Assembly (NCBI GenBank): GCA_039519185.1
Contig: CM076847.1
Location: forward strand, 50,599,708 to 50,663,707
DNA: 64,000 nucleotides
Direction of reading: 5' to 3'
Source: Astragalus membranaceus
Lineage: Eukaryota; Streptophyta; Magnoliopsida; Fabales; Fabaceae
The translations under genes were made by a program, and so were the position numbers. This document shows positions 8,445 to 18,679 of the stretch, one piece after another; position 1 is the first letter of the stretch; each line of letters starts with the position of its first letter. The notes under the pieces were generated by a model, which was not told the origin of the DNA, did not search any database, and worked only from the letters and a program-made list of their open reading frames with translations.

Positions 8445-10493
8445 ACATGTTGCGCTTTGGCCTGGGCTGCACGTCGCCTGAGGCAGTATATGTTGAGCCA
8501 CACGACTTGGTTGGTATCTAAAATGGATCCCATCAAGTACATTTTTGAAAAACCTGCACTCACAGGAAGAATCGCCCGCTGGCAAATGCTACTATCCGAA
8601 TATGACCTTTTGTACGTCACTCAGAAAGCAATCAAAGGTAGTGCCTTAGCGGAATACTTGGCGCATCAGCCCATTGAGGATTACCAATCAATGCAGTATG
8701 ATTTTCCGGACGAAGATATAATGGCTTTGTTCGGAGAAGGAAAATCTCCAGACAATGAAAGGTGGAGGATGTCATTCGATGGCGCTTCTAATTTGTATGG
8801 GCACGGGATTGGAGCTGTGTTGATTTCTCCTGATAACCTCTTCATACCATTTACTGCTAGACTGAGCTTCTATTGCACCAATAACATTGCAGAATATGAA
8901 GCGTGTGTCCTAGGCATCAAAGCGGCCCTTGAATGGAAAGTCAAAAGACTCGATGTATATGGGGACTCAGCGCTAGTCATCCATCAGATAAAAGGTGACT
9001 GGGAAACCAGGGATCCCAAATTGATTCCTTATCATGATCACATCCAAAAGATGATTGAACGGTTCGAGGAGATCACTTTCCACCATCTCCCTCGCGAAGA
9101 AAACCAGTTGGCTGACGCTTTGGCGACTTTGTCATCAATGTTCAATATCAATAACAACAAAAGTCTGACATTCATCCGAATCCAGCATCGAGATCTACCG
9201 GCGCATCATTGTGTGGCAATCGAGGAAGAGCCTGATAATAAGCCTTGGTATTATGATATCAAACACTATATCACAAATAGAGAATACCCTCCCGGTGCCA
9301 CTGAGAATGATAAGAGAACACTTAGGAGGTTATCAATGGGTTTCTTCCTAAACGGGGAGGTGCTTTACAAAAGGAATCACGACATGATCCTCCTCAGATG
9401 TGTTGCAAAAGAAGAAGCAGAAAGAATTATGAAAGACGTCCATGAAGGCTCGTTCGGAACCCATTCTAGCGGGCACACCATGGCAAGAAAAATCCTAAGG
9501 GCCGGCTACTACTGGTTGTCAATGGAGACCGACTGCTTTAACTACGTGAGAAAATGCCACAAGTGTCAAATCTACGCTGATAATATCCATGTGCCGCCTG
9601 CTTCTTTGAACGTCCTGACAACACCATGGCCATTCTCAATGTGGGGAATGGACGTCATTGGTCCCATCGAACCTAAGGCATCAAACGGGCATCGCTTCAT
9701 TCTTGTCGCTATCGATTATTTCACCAAATGGGTCGAGGCCGCTTCTTATGCCAGTGTAACCAAATCGGTAGTTGTCAAGTTCATAAAAAGAGATTTGATC
9801 TGCCGATACGGTCTGCCAAATAAAATCATCACAGACAATGGGACCAATCTGAACAACAAGATGATGAAAGAGTTGTGTGACGACTTCAAAATCCAACATC
9901 ATAATTCCTCCCCGTACCGTCCAAAGATGAATGGGGCAGTCGAAGCTGCAAATAAGAACATAAAGAAGATCGTGCAAAAGATGGTAGTGACCTTCAAGGA
10001 CTGGCATGAAATGTTACCTTTCGCTCTGCATGGGTACCGGACCTCTGTTCGCACGTCAACAGGGGCAACACCATTCTCACTAGTATACGGGATGGAAGCA
10101 GTTCTTCCCGTAGAAGTCGAAATACCCTCTCTGCGAGTGTTAATGGAAACCAAATTAGAGGAAGCAGAATGGGTTCAATCTCGATTTGATCAATTGAACC
10201 TCATAGAGGAAAAACGAGTGGAAGCTTTGTGTCACGGGCAGTTGTATCAGCAAAGAATGAAGAAAGCTTATGACAAGAAAGTTCGACCCCGGCAGTTTCA
10301 AGAAGGAGATCTAGTGCTCAAGAAAATTTTGCCTATCCAAAAGGATTCCCGTGGAAAATGGACCCCAAATTACGAAGGGCCTTATGTGGTAAAGAAAGCA
10401 TTCTCTGGAGGAGCCTTAATTCTCACAAAAATGGACGGTGAAGACCTCCCACTCCCGGTGAACTCAGATGCAGTTAAGAAGTACTATGCCTAA
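8445..10493 (+). CDS. Pol, part 2: RNase H end, second (archaeal-type) RNase H and integrase
   Basis: Continuation of pol in the +1-shifted frame. It begins with the end of the first RNase H (TCCALAWAARRLRQYM), a tether, then a complete second RNase H-like domain at about 8760-9140 (MSFDGASNLYGHGIGAVL, NNIAEYEACVLGI, DSALVIHQIKGDWE, REENQLADALATL). A dual RNase H is typical of the Tat lineage. Integrase follows: zinc-binding HHCC region (H-GSFGTHSSGH…CHKCQIY, about 9440-9580), and a catalytic core with D in GMDVIGP, D in ITDNGTN and E in NGAVEAANK. The C-terminal part ends in a chromo-like or GPYVVKK stretch. Stop at 10491-10493. No other in-frame break was seen. Confidence 0.92.
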   Translation, partial: TCCALAWAARRLRQYMLSHTTWLVSKMDPIKYIFEKPALTGRIARWQMLLSEYDLLYVTQKAIKGSALAEYLAHQPIEDYQSMQYDFPDEDIMALFGEGKSPDNERWRMSFDGASNLYGHGIGAVLISPDNLFIPFTARLSFYCTNNIAEYEACVLGIKAALEWKVKRLDVYGDSALVIHQIKGDWETRDPKLIPYHDHIQKMIERFEEITFHHLPREENQLADALATLSSMFNINNNKSLTFIRIQHRDLPAHHCVAIEEEPDNKPWYYDIKHYITNREYPPGATENDKRTLRRLSMGFFLNGEVLYKRNHDMILLRCVAKEEAERIMKDVHEGSFGTHSSGHTMARKILRAGYYWLSMETDCFNYVRKCHKCQIYADNIHVPPASLNVLTTPWPFSMWGMDVIGPIEPKASNGHRFILVAIDYFTKWVEAASYASVTKSVVVKFIKRDLICRYGLPNKIITDNGTNLNNKMMKELCDDFKIQHHNSSPYRPKMNGAVEAANKNIKKIVQKMVVTFKDWHEMLPFALHGYRTSVRTSTGATPFSLVYGMEAVLPVEVEIPSLRVLMETKLEEAEWVQSRFDQLNLIEEKRVEALCHGQLYQQRMKKAYDKKVRPRQFQEGDLVLKKILPIQKDSRGKWTPNYEGPYVVKKAFSGGALILTKMDGEDLPLPVNSDAVKKYYA

Positions 10494-11910
10494 AGAAATA
10501 TATGAAAAAAAGAGAAAGATGAGCCAAGCAAAAATGAGCTCGCTAGGTTGAAAACCCGAAAGGGCGGCCTAGGCAAAAAAATTAGAGCGACCTGGTGGAT
10601 TGAAAACTCTAAAGAGCAGTCCAGGCAAAAATTAGGGTCAATGAGTTGGACTTGGAACAAATGCAAAGGCAGTCCTCCGAAAGTTGGGTGATGGATGCTC
10701 AAGGGCATGTGTATGGGTGATTGGCATTGTTACCTCCAAGATACAAACAATCAAAAGATTTGCTTTTTCTTTTTCTTCTTTCTTTTTAGTTTAAACTCTC
10801 AATGTAATTTTCAGCCAGTGTGACCTTCGGCACACTCGATTTCCATTTGAATATTAAACTCTTTCTTCATTCTCTCACCTCCCTATTTACTTCGAAAAGA
10901 TGTTTTATGGTAGATGATATTGAATTGCGAAACATGTGCATAATCGAAAGCATTATATTCATTGCGAAATTTCTAAAAATCACAAAAAAAGATGATCTCT
11001 CATAAAGTTGCAAAAAGGACAAACGCATAATCACTTCAGCAAATCTTAAATAACCCGCACTTTGGCACCACTGCTTGAGGCAACCCTCGTATCCCACGTC
11101 AAGAGTCATGCGAGTTTGATGATGCCAGCAAAGTCAATAAAGAGCTAAAGAGCAAAAGAGCGAAAAAAAAAAAGTCAAAGGCAAAGGCCAAAAATAAAAT
11201 CATTCCACATTTCATTCATCATGTCATCAATTACTTAACTACATGCACGCATGCATCATTCATTGCAAGTGTCTGTTAAGATAATTTTATTTTGTGTCGT
11301 TAGCACCAATTCTTCAGACCCCCAGCGGTCCTTCAGAGCCCAGGCGCTCCTTCAGACCAACAATGGTCCTTCAATCCAGATTGCACGTCGCGTTAATCGA
11401 GCAACCGACGGATCATCCGGCCCCAGGCCCTTCAGACTAGCTGTGTCCGCCTAAAAAACACAGTGCACGTCCTTCGTGGTTATATCAGTTCCGGACCTGA
11501 TTAACCCTAATGGCCACTCGAAAAAGGCCACCCCCAGACCGTATCTCTAGTACCATAGCTAGAAGCGCTCCTTCAGACCCATTGGTCCTTCAGGCTTAGG
11601 CATGCCCCTCAGACCCCGACGGTCCCTCAGTCGAACTCAGGTCGATGCGCCAAGCATTGATTTTGAGCTAGAACTTCAGATCCCCAGCGGTCCCTTCAGA
11701 GCCCCAGTGCTCCTTCAGATCCCCAGCGATCCCCCAGAGCCCCGGTGCTCCCTATTTACTTTCTGTCTAAATCAGCCCAGTTTTCATAAATCTTTTCAAA
11801 ACAAAAAAACCAAAGTACCTTAGTCTGGGCAAAATTAGCGTCTTTTCTATCTTCATTTCTATTTTCCTCGAGAAATTCGGAATCCCTCCGATTTCCTAGC
11901 AAAATATAAA
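10494..11910 (+). other. 3' untranslated region of the Ogre-like element
   Basis: About 1.4 kb without coding potential. At 10540-10650 there are degenerate direct repeats around 'GGTTGAAAACCCGAAAGGGCGG' type units. At about 11300-11760 a cluster of short GC-rich units recurs, based on CCTTCAGACC-CC-AGCGGTCC. The region ends in the polypurine tract. Confidence 0.65.
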
Positions 11911-11924
11911 TAAAGAGGGGCAGC
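11911..11924 (+). other. Polypurine tract (PPT)
   Basis: TAAAGAGGGGCAGC directly precedes the TG that opens the 3' LTR. The purine run AAAGAGGGG is the expected primer for plus-strand DNA synthesis. Confidence 0.8.
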
Positions 11925-12980
11925 TGTAATACCCTAATTTTGTCCTAACCAAAATGAGAAATTTTTATTTACTTTTGATAAAAATAATTATTTTATTTTA
12001 GTCATTATTTTATTTGTCACAAGTTTTTTAACACAAAAAATATTATTTAGAAGTAAAGAAACAAAAAATAAGCCAAGGAGGAAATAAGGGGGGTTTGTAA
12101 AAAAAAAAGAATGGAGGTGCAATTGGATTGGGCCATCTAAAACCCAACCCAATTCCTAAACCCTAGCCCAATTCACCCTCACACTCCTCCACCCAACCCA
12201 TGACCCATATCCAACCCATAACTCAACCCAACTCACCAAAACCCTAATTTCCCTCCTCTCCTAACCCTAATTCGACCACCCCCCCTTTACCCTAAAAACC
12301 ATCCACATTCAATCCCCCCTTAACCCAAAAATCAATCCACATTCATCCCCCAAAACCCCTCCTAAAATTCGGCCATACCCCTCTCTCTCTCCCTTGAAAT
12401 TCGACCCCACCTCTCCTATTTTCTCTCAATTCCACTTCCCCACACTTCCCACTTCCCCATTTTTCCCTTCCCAATACACTCAACCTCTCTCTCTCTCTCT
12501 CTCCATTCCTACGCCTACTCCTCTCTCTCTCTCATTTCCAACGGCCCTCACTCTCCCTCTCTCACACTCAACCTTCCTTTCTCTCTTCTCCCACTCACAC
12601 TCAACCTCCATCCTTTCCTCTCATCTCTCACACAATCTTCTATCATCACACACACACAACACTCAACCTTCCTCTCCTCACTCACACATACCTACGGCTC
12701 TCTCCTCTCCCCTCCTCTCACAAATTCATTTTCTTTTTTCCCCTTCAACAACTCCCCCCAAACCTCCATCATATCAAAAAAAATCATCATCACACTTCAT
12801 CTTCCTCATCACTCCCCCACTCACACTTGGCACTCCCCCCTCACACAAATTCGGCCATCACCTCCCCCACATCTCACATGTTTTCATCTTTTATTTTCCC
12901 CTTCACCTAACCTCCATATCATGTCAGAAAAATCACTGTGCAAGTTGACAATGAAGAGAAGCAAGGGCAACATTTTTTTG

Positions 12981-12988
12981 TATAAATA
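12981..12988 (+). promoter_or_regulatory. LTR TATA box
   Basis: TATAAATA follows a CT-rich tract and is the only strong TATA element in the LTR. Transcription would begin about 25-35 nt downstream, making U3 about 1.1 kb. Position and context are typical; activity is not shown. Confidence 0.6.
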
Positions 12989-13389
12989 GGGTCACACATT
13001 CGAAGAAGGAGAGGTTTCTTGGTTTTAAGAAAAAAAGGGGAAAGATCTTCTAAAAAAAATTAGGGTTTCTCTTCTCTTCCTCCTTCCTAAATTTTTTTTT
13101 GTTTAGTTTAAAAGTTCACTTGTATTGAAGAAATTCGAAGAAGGAAATTTCTTCAACATTTCTGGATTCTTGTTGTTAAGGTACTAAAATGTAATGTTTT
13201 ATGTATTATTGCTTTTTTTATTTTTTTTAGCAACTGTAATTGTTCATATGAGTATTGTTTATTTTTATTATTTTTATTTCTATGCTATTTTTTGTTTATT
13301 ATTGTTCACGTTTTTAGATATTATTATTGTTGTTTTTTTATATAAATTTTAGTTACTGTTTTTGTTATATAAATACTATTTGGTTTTTT

Positions 13390-13690
13390 TTACATATTAG
13401 GTACTAATTTTCGGATTTAAAATAAACCTAAAAAAAAAAGTGTTAAAAAAATGTGTTCCTTTTTTTATTTAGGTACTAATATTTTCGGATTAAAAAAAAA
13501 ATTAAAAAAAATGTTGTGCTTTTTTTTAATAAATTATTCTAATTTTCGGATTAAATAAAAGTGATAAAAAAAAATGTTGTTTTTTTAAAAAAAATGGTTA
13601 CTAATTTTCGGATTAAATAAAAATGATAAAAAAAAAATGTTGTTTTTTTTAAAAAAATGGTTACTAATTTTCGGATTTGAAATAAACCTT
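13390..13690 (+). repeat. AT-rich tandem repeats in LTR
   Basis: About five degenerate units built on ACTAATTTTCGGATTAAATA followed by A- and T-tracts. They lie in the R/U5 part of the LTR. Confidence 0.75.
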
Positions 13691-13910
13691 TTTTAAAAAG
13701 ATATAATAACAAATGACCATTCTTCCAAATAAATAAAAAAACAAGGTACCCTTTTTATTAAATAGTAACTAGGACAATCAAAAAACAAAAGAATTTTTCT
13801 TCATATCACTTGTTTAGTCTAGTTTTTTTTTTAGGAAAAAGCGCTTCAAGAATCACGTGTTTTAGAGTCGAATAGAAAAAAGTAAAAATAAACCAATCAA
13901 TCGTTTTTTT

Positions 13911-14070
13911 TAGCGTCAAAACGCTATTTGCACCCCCGGCATCCTTTTTTTAAAAGCGCCAAAACGCTATTTGCACCCCCGGCAACCATTTTCTTTTAGC
14001 GTCAAAACGCTATTTGCACCTCCGGTGACCCTTTTTTTTTTCTAGCGTCAAAACGCTATTCACACCTCCC
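13911..14070 (+). repeat. Four tandem units with GCGTCAAAACGC in LTR
   Basis: Units at 13913, 13956, 13999 and 14045 (about 43-nt spacing), each with GCGTCAAAACGCTATTTGCA or a close variant. GCGT-CAAA-ACGC can fold as a small hairpin. Confidence 0.8.
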
Positions 14071-14701
14071 TTTTAATACAACTCCTCTATTATTTGCACC
14101 CCCCTTTTATCACCTACTCCGCTTTTATTCACAACGTGATGCTTCCGAACCGTTTTTTTTCTTTCTTTCGAAAAAATCGAATTCGCGCAAAAAAATAGGT
14201 TGTCTATAGCGGTCACTCTGGGCCTCGCTTGTTTGAACGCTATAAATACCTTCTTTTCCGAATAAGCCGTTAATGACGACCACTCTGGATTTATCTGTTT
14301 GGTCACCATGAACGGCCTCTAGTTTTCCCAAACTTTTTCAAAAAATAAAAAATACCAACACAAATTTTTTTTTAACCAAGAACTACGTAGCTTTGATTTC
14401 TCCATCGCACCCGGAGATACGTAGGAGCGGGGGCCCACTCCCGTCGAGCGCAAAAAACTAAAATTTTTATTAAGTCTTCTTTTCCATTTTTTTTGCAAAT
14501 AATAAAAAGGGTAAATTTAAATGTTTTCTTCAAACTAATTTTTTTTTTTCTACACATTAAATTAAAAGGTAACCTTTTTTAGGATGTTGCGGGGTGCTAG
14601 TACCTTCCCCGCACTTAATCGACCCCCGAACCCAAAAACAAAGGTTTTTTCAATGTTTTCCTAAAAATAAATATTGATGGCGGCTCCATTGTTCAAAAAG
14701 A

Positions 14702-14738
14702 ACGAAGGATCCCTCCTCCGGATTCTTCGGTCGCTACA
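14702..14738 (+). other. Hairpin at the LTR 3' terminus
   Basis: CGAAGGATCC-CTCCTCC-GGATTCTTCG forms a 10-bp stem with one G-T pair just inside the LTR end. The reverse element's LTR has an analogous hairpin (AAAAATCC-CTCCAA-GGATTTTT, minus strand, about 18690-18713). Confidence 0.65.
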
Positions 14739-17700
14739 GCTGCTCTTGCGAGTTTTCAACCAAACAGGCTTATTTGATTTTTCTTTGCAAAGGACTTACA
14801 TCAAGGGAATACAATGTGGACAAGATATCTAGTGATCATAAATTTGCCCCAGCTTGGGGCCTAAAGTGCTAACTCATGAAATTTCATCATTGGGAACAAA
14901 CCAAATGGTTAACTAGGTACTTGTGTGGAAAATATGCACCCTATGGGATGGTCGGGGTGGGACTGGACATGAACAAGGAATGATGATGGGAAAGATACGG
15001 ACACTAACTGACTCAAACAAGAGTAAATGCGTGTTGCATACAAGTTCACTATACGAATGCTTCACAGAGAGTTAACATAGTTAGTGACATGATAGAAGCA
15101 ATTTTTGATAACACATTGGTTAACAAAATGGACCATTTTGATCGTTTATCATGGGACTGATAAGATGCATCGTTTTGCTGGTAAAAATTTGTGAACGAGC
15201 TGCAAAATCTTTGAAAATTGAGTGTCTCGAAAACACCTTGAGTTTGCAACTGAGTTTGACAGTGTTTTGTACAGCTAAAACTTTTCCAAAGAAAAATAAT
15301 CAATTTCGTCTCATCTCTCATCCATTTTTTTGAAGAAGCAATGCTCATGTTTTTTTATGTATGGATGAACACATGATCATGTATATGCGTGATGAAAATG
15401 CAAATGCATGAAACACGTGAATGCACGATCATTTGGAAAAAACCCAATGATTCTAAATGATCTTTGAAGGCAATGCAACTTGTGAAGGATGCAAAGTCAC
15501 AAATTCCCATTTTTATTGGATGCTCAATGATGCATGAAAAAGAGTGATGATATATTTTGATTTTTGTTTTGTTTTAGAACACGATGATGGATATGTACGT
15601 TGAAAATGCAAATGTATGAAGTGCATGGAGGAACTGATCACTTGAAAAGACCAACGATTTTATTCCTATTATGAATGCATGATGATTTTTTTCTAGTTAA
15701 AAGATTAACTATGCTCATGCAACGAGGATAAATAAATTACATGCCCCTTGTGTCCTAATGCATGAATAAACACATGGTGGTAGATATGCATGATGAACAT
15801 GCAGATGCAAATGCATGAAATGCGCGCATGAATAATCACTTGGAAAGACCAATTATTCTAAATGATTTTTTTTGGGGGCAATACAGCATGTGGCTGATGC
15901 AGGGCCTCATAATTTTTGTGAAATGATGCATGCTGAAATAAGGAATGAAATTACGCATGAATGATCGATGAAACAGCGGTTTTTTTTATTTATTTATTAG
16001 GATGAGTGAGATGATGTATGAATGCTATGTTTTTACATGCCTCTCATGATGTTGCAAATGATGAAATGTCTACATTATTTGATGATGATTTTTGTGAATG
16101 ATTATGAATGAATGGAAATGCATGCTAAATGAGATATTCAATTATTTATCACAATTTTTCTAATTGTGGTCATGTTTTTTATTCTTTCCTTTTTCATGAA
16201 AAAACAAAATGCAATGTATGAATGAATGAATAATGTTGCATGACGCAGATGCATGGAATGTGAATGATCACTTGAAAAGATTGACTATCCAAAATGATTT
16301 TTCGGAGGCAATGCAATATGATGATGAATAATGCAAGAAAGTGGCATTACTTTTATTTTCTTTTATTTGGAAATGATGCATGCAAGATGACTAATGCATT
16401 CGAGGTGATTAAGAATGAAGAGCTTTTGTTTTTATTTTTATATTTTTTTTTTGCACGAAGAGGAGTAATGAATATAGTATATTGTTTCTATATGGTATGC
16501 AAGATGATGCAAGTTGGGCAAATATGTAGTGTCTTTGTTTTTTTTGGATGATGATGATATGCATGTTAGTACCATGAGAACGAGGTGTATATGAAAACAA
16601 GTGATTCGTTCTGTGGTGGTTTTTTATTTTCTAGCAAAATATAATGCCCATGATAACAGATATGTATGGAAAATGCAAATGCATGTATGCATGAAGAAAT
16701 AAATGTTTGATCCTAATGCAATTATTTTTATTTTTCAAGAGGTAGTGCAACATGTATGCAGACTCTTATTTTTGATTTATTCGATGAGGAATTATACAAT
16801 TATAATGAAATGTTTTTTTTTGTTTTATTTGGGAAAATGATACACGAACATGGAGTTGATGCATTTAAACTAGGATGACAACATGTATGAATGATATGTT
16901 TTTTGAAATGTAATTTATGACTTTACAAATGATGTGATGCCTACGCTATGTGATAATGATTTTGAATGATTATGTATGAATGTCGGTGCATATTGAGATG
17001 CTCATGTTATATGACTAAAAATTACTCTTTTCGTGCGAGGAAATAAAATGCATGACACTCGCAGTGAGTTTTTTTTTATGCATGGAAAAGAAAGAGTACA
17101 TGATGCTTGACATGATTTTTGAATATTTTTGTTGTTTTCGGAACGGGAAGACAGATGCATGAGTATTGGTGAACCAGCTCGCCTTTGATTGAATGAATGC
17201 ATGTGCGTGAGATGTGAATGTGTGGTTTTATTCATCTCGTCGGGGAATCCAAAACTTTTTATTAAAGTATGATTCTGGTGGTCTGACTTTCAAATGGTTT
17301 TTTATTTTACTTTCATCAACCTTTTTTTTCAAAAAGTTTTGTAATTCCCCGGCGGCCATTGAACATATGTAATTCCCCGGATTCTGATAGTCTCTCCTCT
17401 TATCCTCTTTGCTTTCATCCACCTTACTTTCGGTGTTATGTTGCGATTTCCGGGAAACAAACTTTAATGCATGAAGAATGCAAATGATGAAAGTTTTTTT
17501 TCAAAATTTTGTCAGGTGCAAATGCAATGGTGCAAAATGATGTGAATGCGAAATGATGTGTTATTTACATGGAAAAAGGGTAAGAAAATGAGGTTATTGG
17601 TGGTATTTTGAACATTTTCAAAGATACCCGCTACATGCCACCTCATGTAGGTGTTTATGAGGGGAAAAGAAAATTACTTTCTACAATTTTGAAATAGAGT

Positions 17701-18658
17701 TTGAGAAAAAGGAGTGCCTAAGCTAATGCAACAAACAAAGGCGTGCCCCCGTGTCCTACAAAGGGTGGGAATCCTAGGGTCTAGAGTCGACGAAAAGGGT
17801 AATCCTCCCATGTAGGTTCTAATCACTTCCTCACAATGGCAACCAAGAGCTAAAGTCTCTCTCCTGATGACACCCACAATCGTAGAAAGCTACCGAGTGT
17901 GAGGCATCAAGACAAAGCGCACTCTTGGGCGAAACTTTCATGAGAGCCATACAGACAAAGGTCTACGAATGGCAGTCACTAATCGTTCCCACTCTCCTAG
18001 GTTTTTGTTCAGACCTTGGGTTTTAGGCCCCACTCAATGCTCACAAGTATAGGGTGTGAAGTGTGTGTTGAGGGCACAACACCTAGAAATAACTACCCTT
18101 CCCCACCTGCAAGAAAAACAATGAACAGTCCAGACAAAAAGGTCGTCTACCCTAGGGTTCAACATGCATACATCATTTCAATATACAAACCATCCTAAGA
18201 AGTCAACAATAATTACACGCATTGCGTACCTTAAAGAAAAGGAGCCGAGAAGAGGGGACATAATAGAATTGGGGAATATGCATGAACTTACCTCAAAGAA
18301 AGGGAGCAAAGAAGAGGGAACATGATAAGATTGGGGGAATGCATGAAAGAAAGAAGCATATAAGCAAAGAGGATAAGAGGAGAGACTATCTACCACTTTA
18401 AGCAAGAAGCGAACATAGAAGAAGAAGGGATAAATACACATGAATGCAGCATGACAATGTGAGAATCCAATGGAATTGCAAAGATGCAATCAACTAGACA
18501 TGAGAGAAAGGAGAAGAAGAACGAATGTTCTAAAATCTACCAAATAAACGGCATAGAAAATAGAACAAAAGTAGGAAGAAGAGGTAAGACAAAGCATGTT
18601 AAATCAGCAAAGCAAATCACACATTCAATCAATCGGCTTGACCCACTTAAGAAAAAGT
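14739..18658 (-). mobile_element. Noncoding interior of a second, reverse Ogre-like element
   Basis: Sequence to the left of a reverse PBS and LTR, hence the leader/interior of a minus-strand element. No gag or pol is recognisable. Next to the PBS the minus strand reads ACTTTTTCTTAAGTGGGTCA, as in the first element. The part at 17600-18490 resembles retroelement leader; 15360-17560 is full of ATGCATGAATG-type sequence. The first element ends at 14738, probably inserted into this one, but no target-site duplication can be tested. From 16917 onward the sequence recurs at 50053. Confidence 0.6.
15360..16330. repeat. Degenerate tandem repeat with about 210-nt period
   Basis: The phrase GATCACTTGGAAAGACCAA…TTCTAAATGATTTTT…GGCAATGCA recurs near 15427, 15637, 15834 and 16267 (spacing about 210, 197, 433). 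The units are embedded in ATGAATGATGCATG-rich DNA. Long open frames here are accidental. Confidence 0.55.
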
Positions 18659-18677
18659 GTCCCCAGCAGAGTCGCCA
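18659..18677 (-). other. Primer binding site of the reverse element
   Basis: Minus strand reads TGGCGACTCTGCTGGGGAC, one base different from the PBS of the first element, 2 nt inside the LTR. It fixes the orientation: internal region to the left, 5' LTR to the right. Confidence 0.85.
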
Positions 18678-18679
18678 GC

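Larger units (their letters stand above)
1..14738 (+). mobile_element. Ogre/Tat-lineage Ty3/gypsy LTR retrotransposon, nearly complete
   Basis: Large LTR retrotransposon on the plus strand. In order: tail of the 5' LTR, primer binding site, long leader, an extra ORF1 before gag, gag-protease with a G-patch, a short intron, RT-RNase H, a second RNase H, integrase, 3' untranslated region, polypurine tract and a 2.8-kb 3' LTR. An extra ORF1, a spliced intron before RT and a second RNase H are diagnostic of Ogre elements within the Tat lineage. If the hidden 5' LTR equals the 3' LTR, the whole element is about 17.5 kb. One A-run frameshift in the RNase H region suggests this copy cannot make full pol by itself. 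The target-site duplication cannot be checked because the left flank is outside the window. Confidence 0.93.
11925..14738 (+). repeat. 3' LTR of the Ogre-like element (2.8 kb)
   Basis: It starts TGTAATACCCTAATTTTGTC, right after the PPT, and ends TCGCTACA, the same end as the 5' LTR tail. Inside are a pyrimidine-rich promoter-proximal region (12340-12900), a TATA box (12981), AT-rich repeats (13390-13690), GCGTCAAAACGC repeats (13913-14060), a motif shared with the reverse LTR (CTCCATCGCACC-GGAGATACGTAGGAGCGG, about 14399-14430; GGGGTGCTAGTACCTTCCCC near 14590) and a terminal hairpin. The chance ORF across the pyrimidine tract (12394-12948) is low-complexity and is not a gene. Confidence 0.88.

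Noticed and set aside
12394..12948. 184-aa open frame in the LTR
   Set aside because: It is a CT-rich low-complexity tract giving serine-, leucine- and proline-rich peptide; a U3 pyrimidine tract explains it.
15360..17560. CRISPR-like or satellite array in the ATGCATGAATG-rich region
   Set aside because: Units are degenerate, spacers are not regular, and the genome is a plant nuclear one; a decayed tandem repeat in a retroelement is sufficient.
17002..18489. Short open frames in the interior of the reverse element, repeated at 50139-51626
   Set aside because: They are kept only because the DNA is duplicated; small differences between copies break or change them, and no domain is seen.
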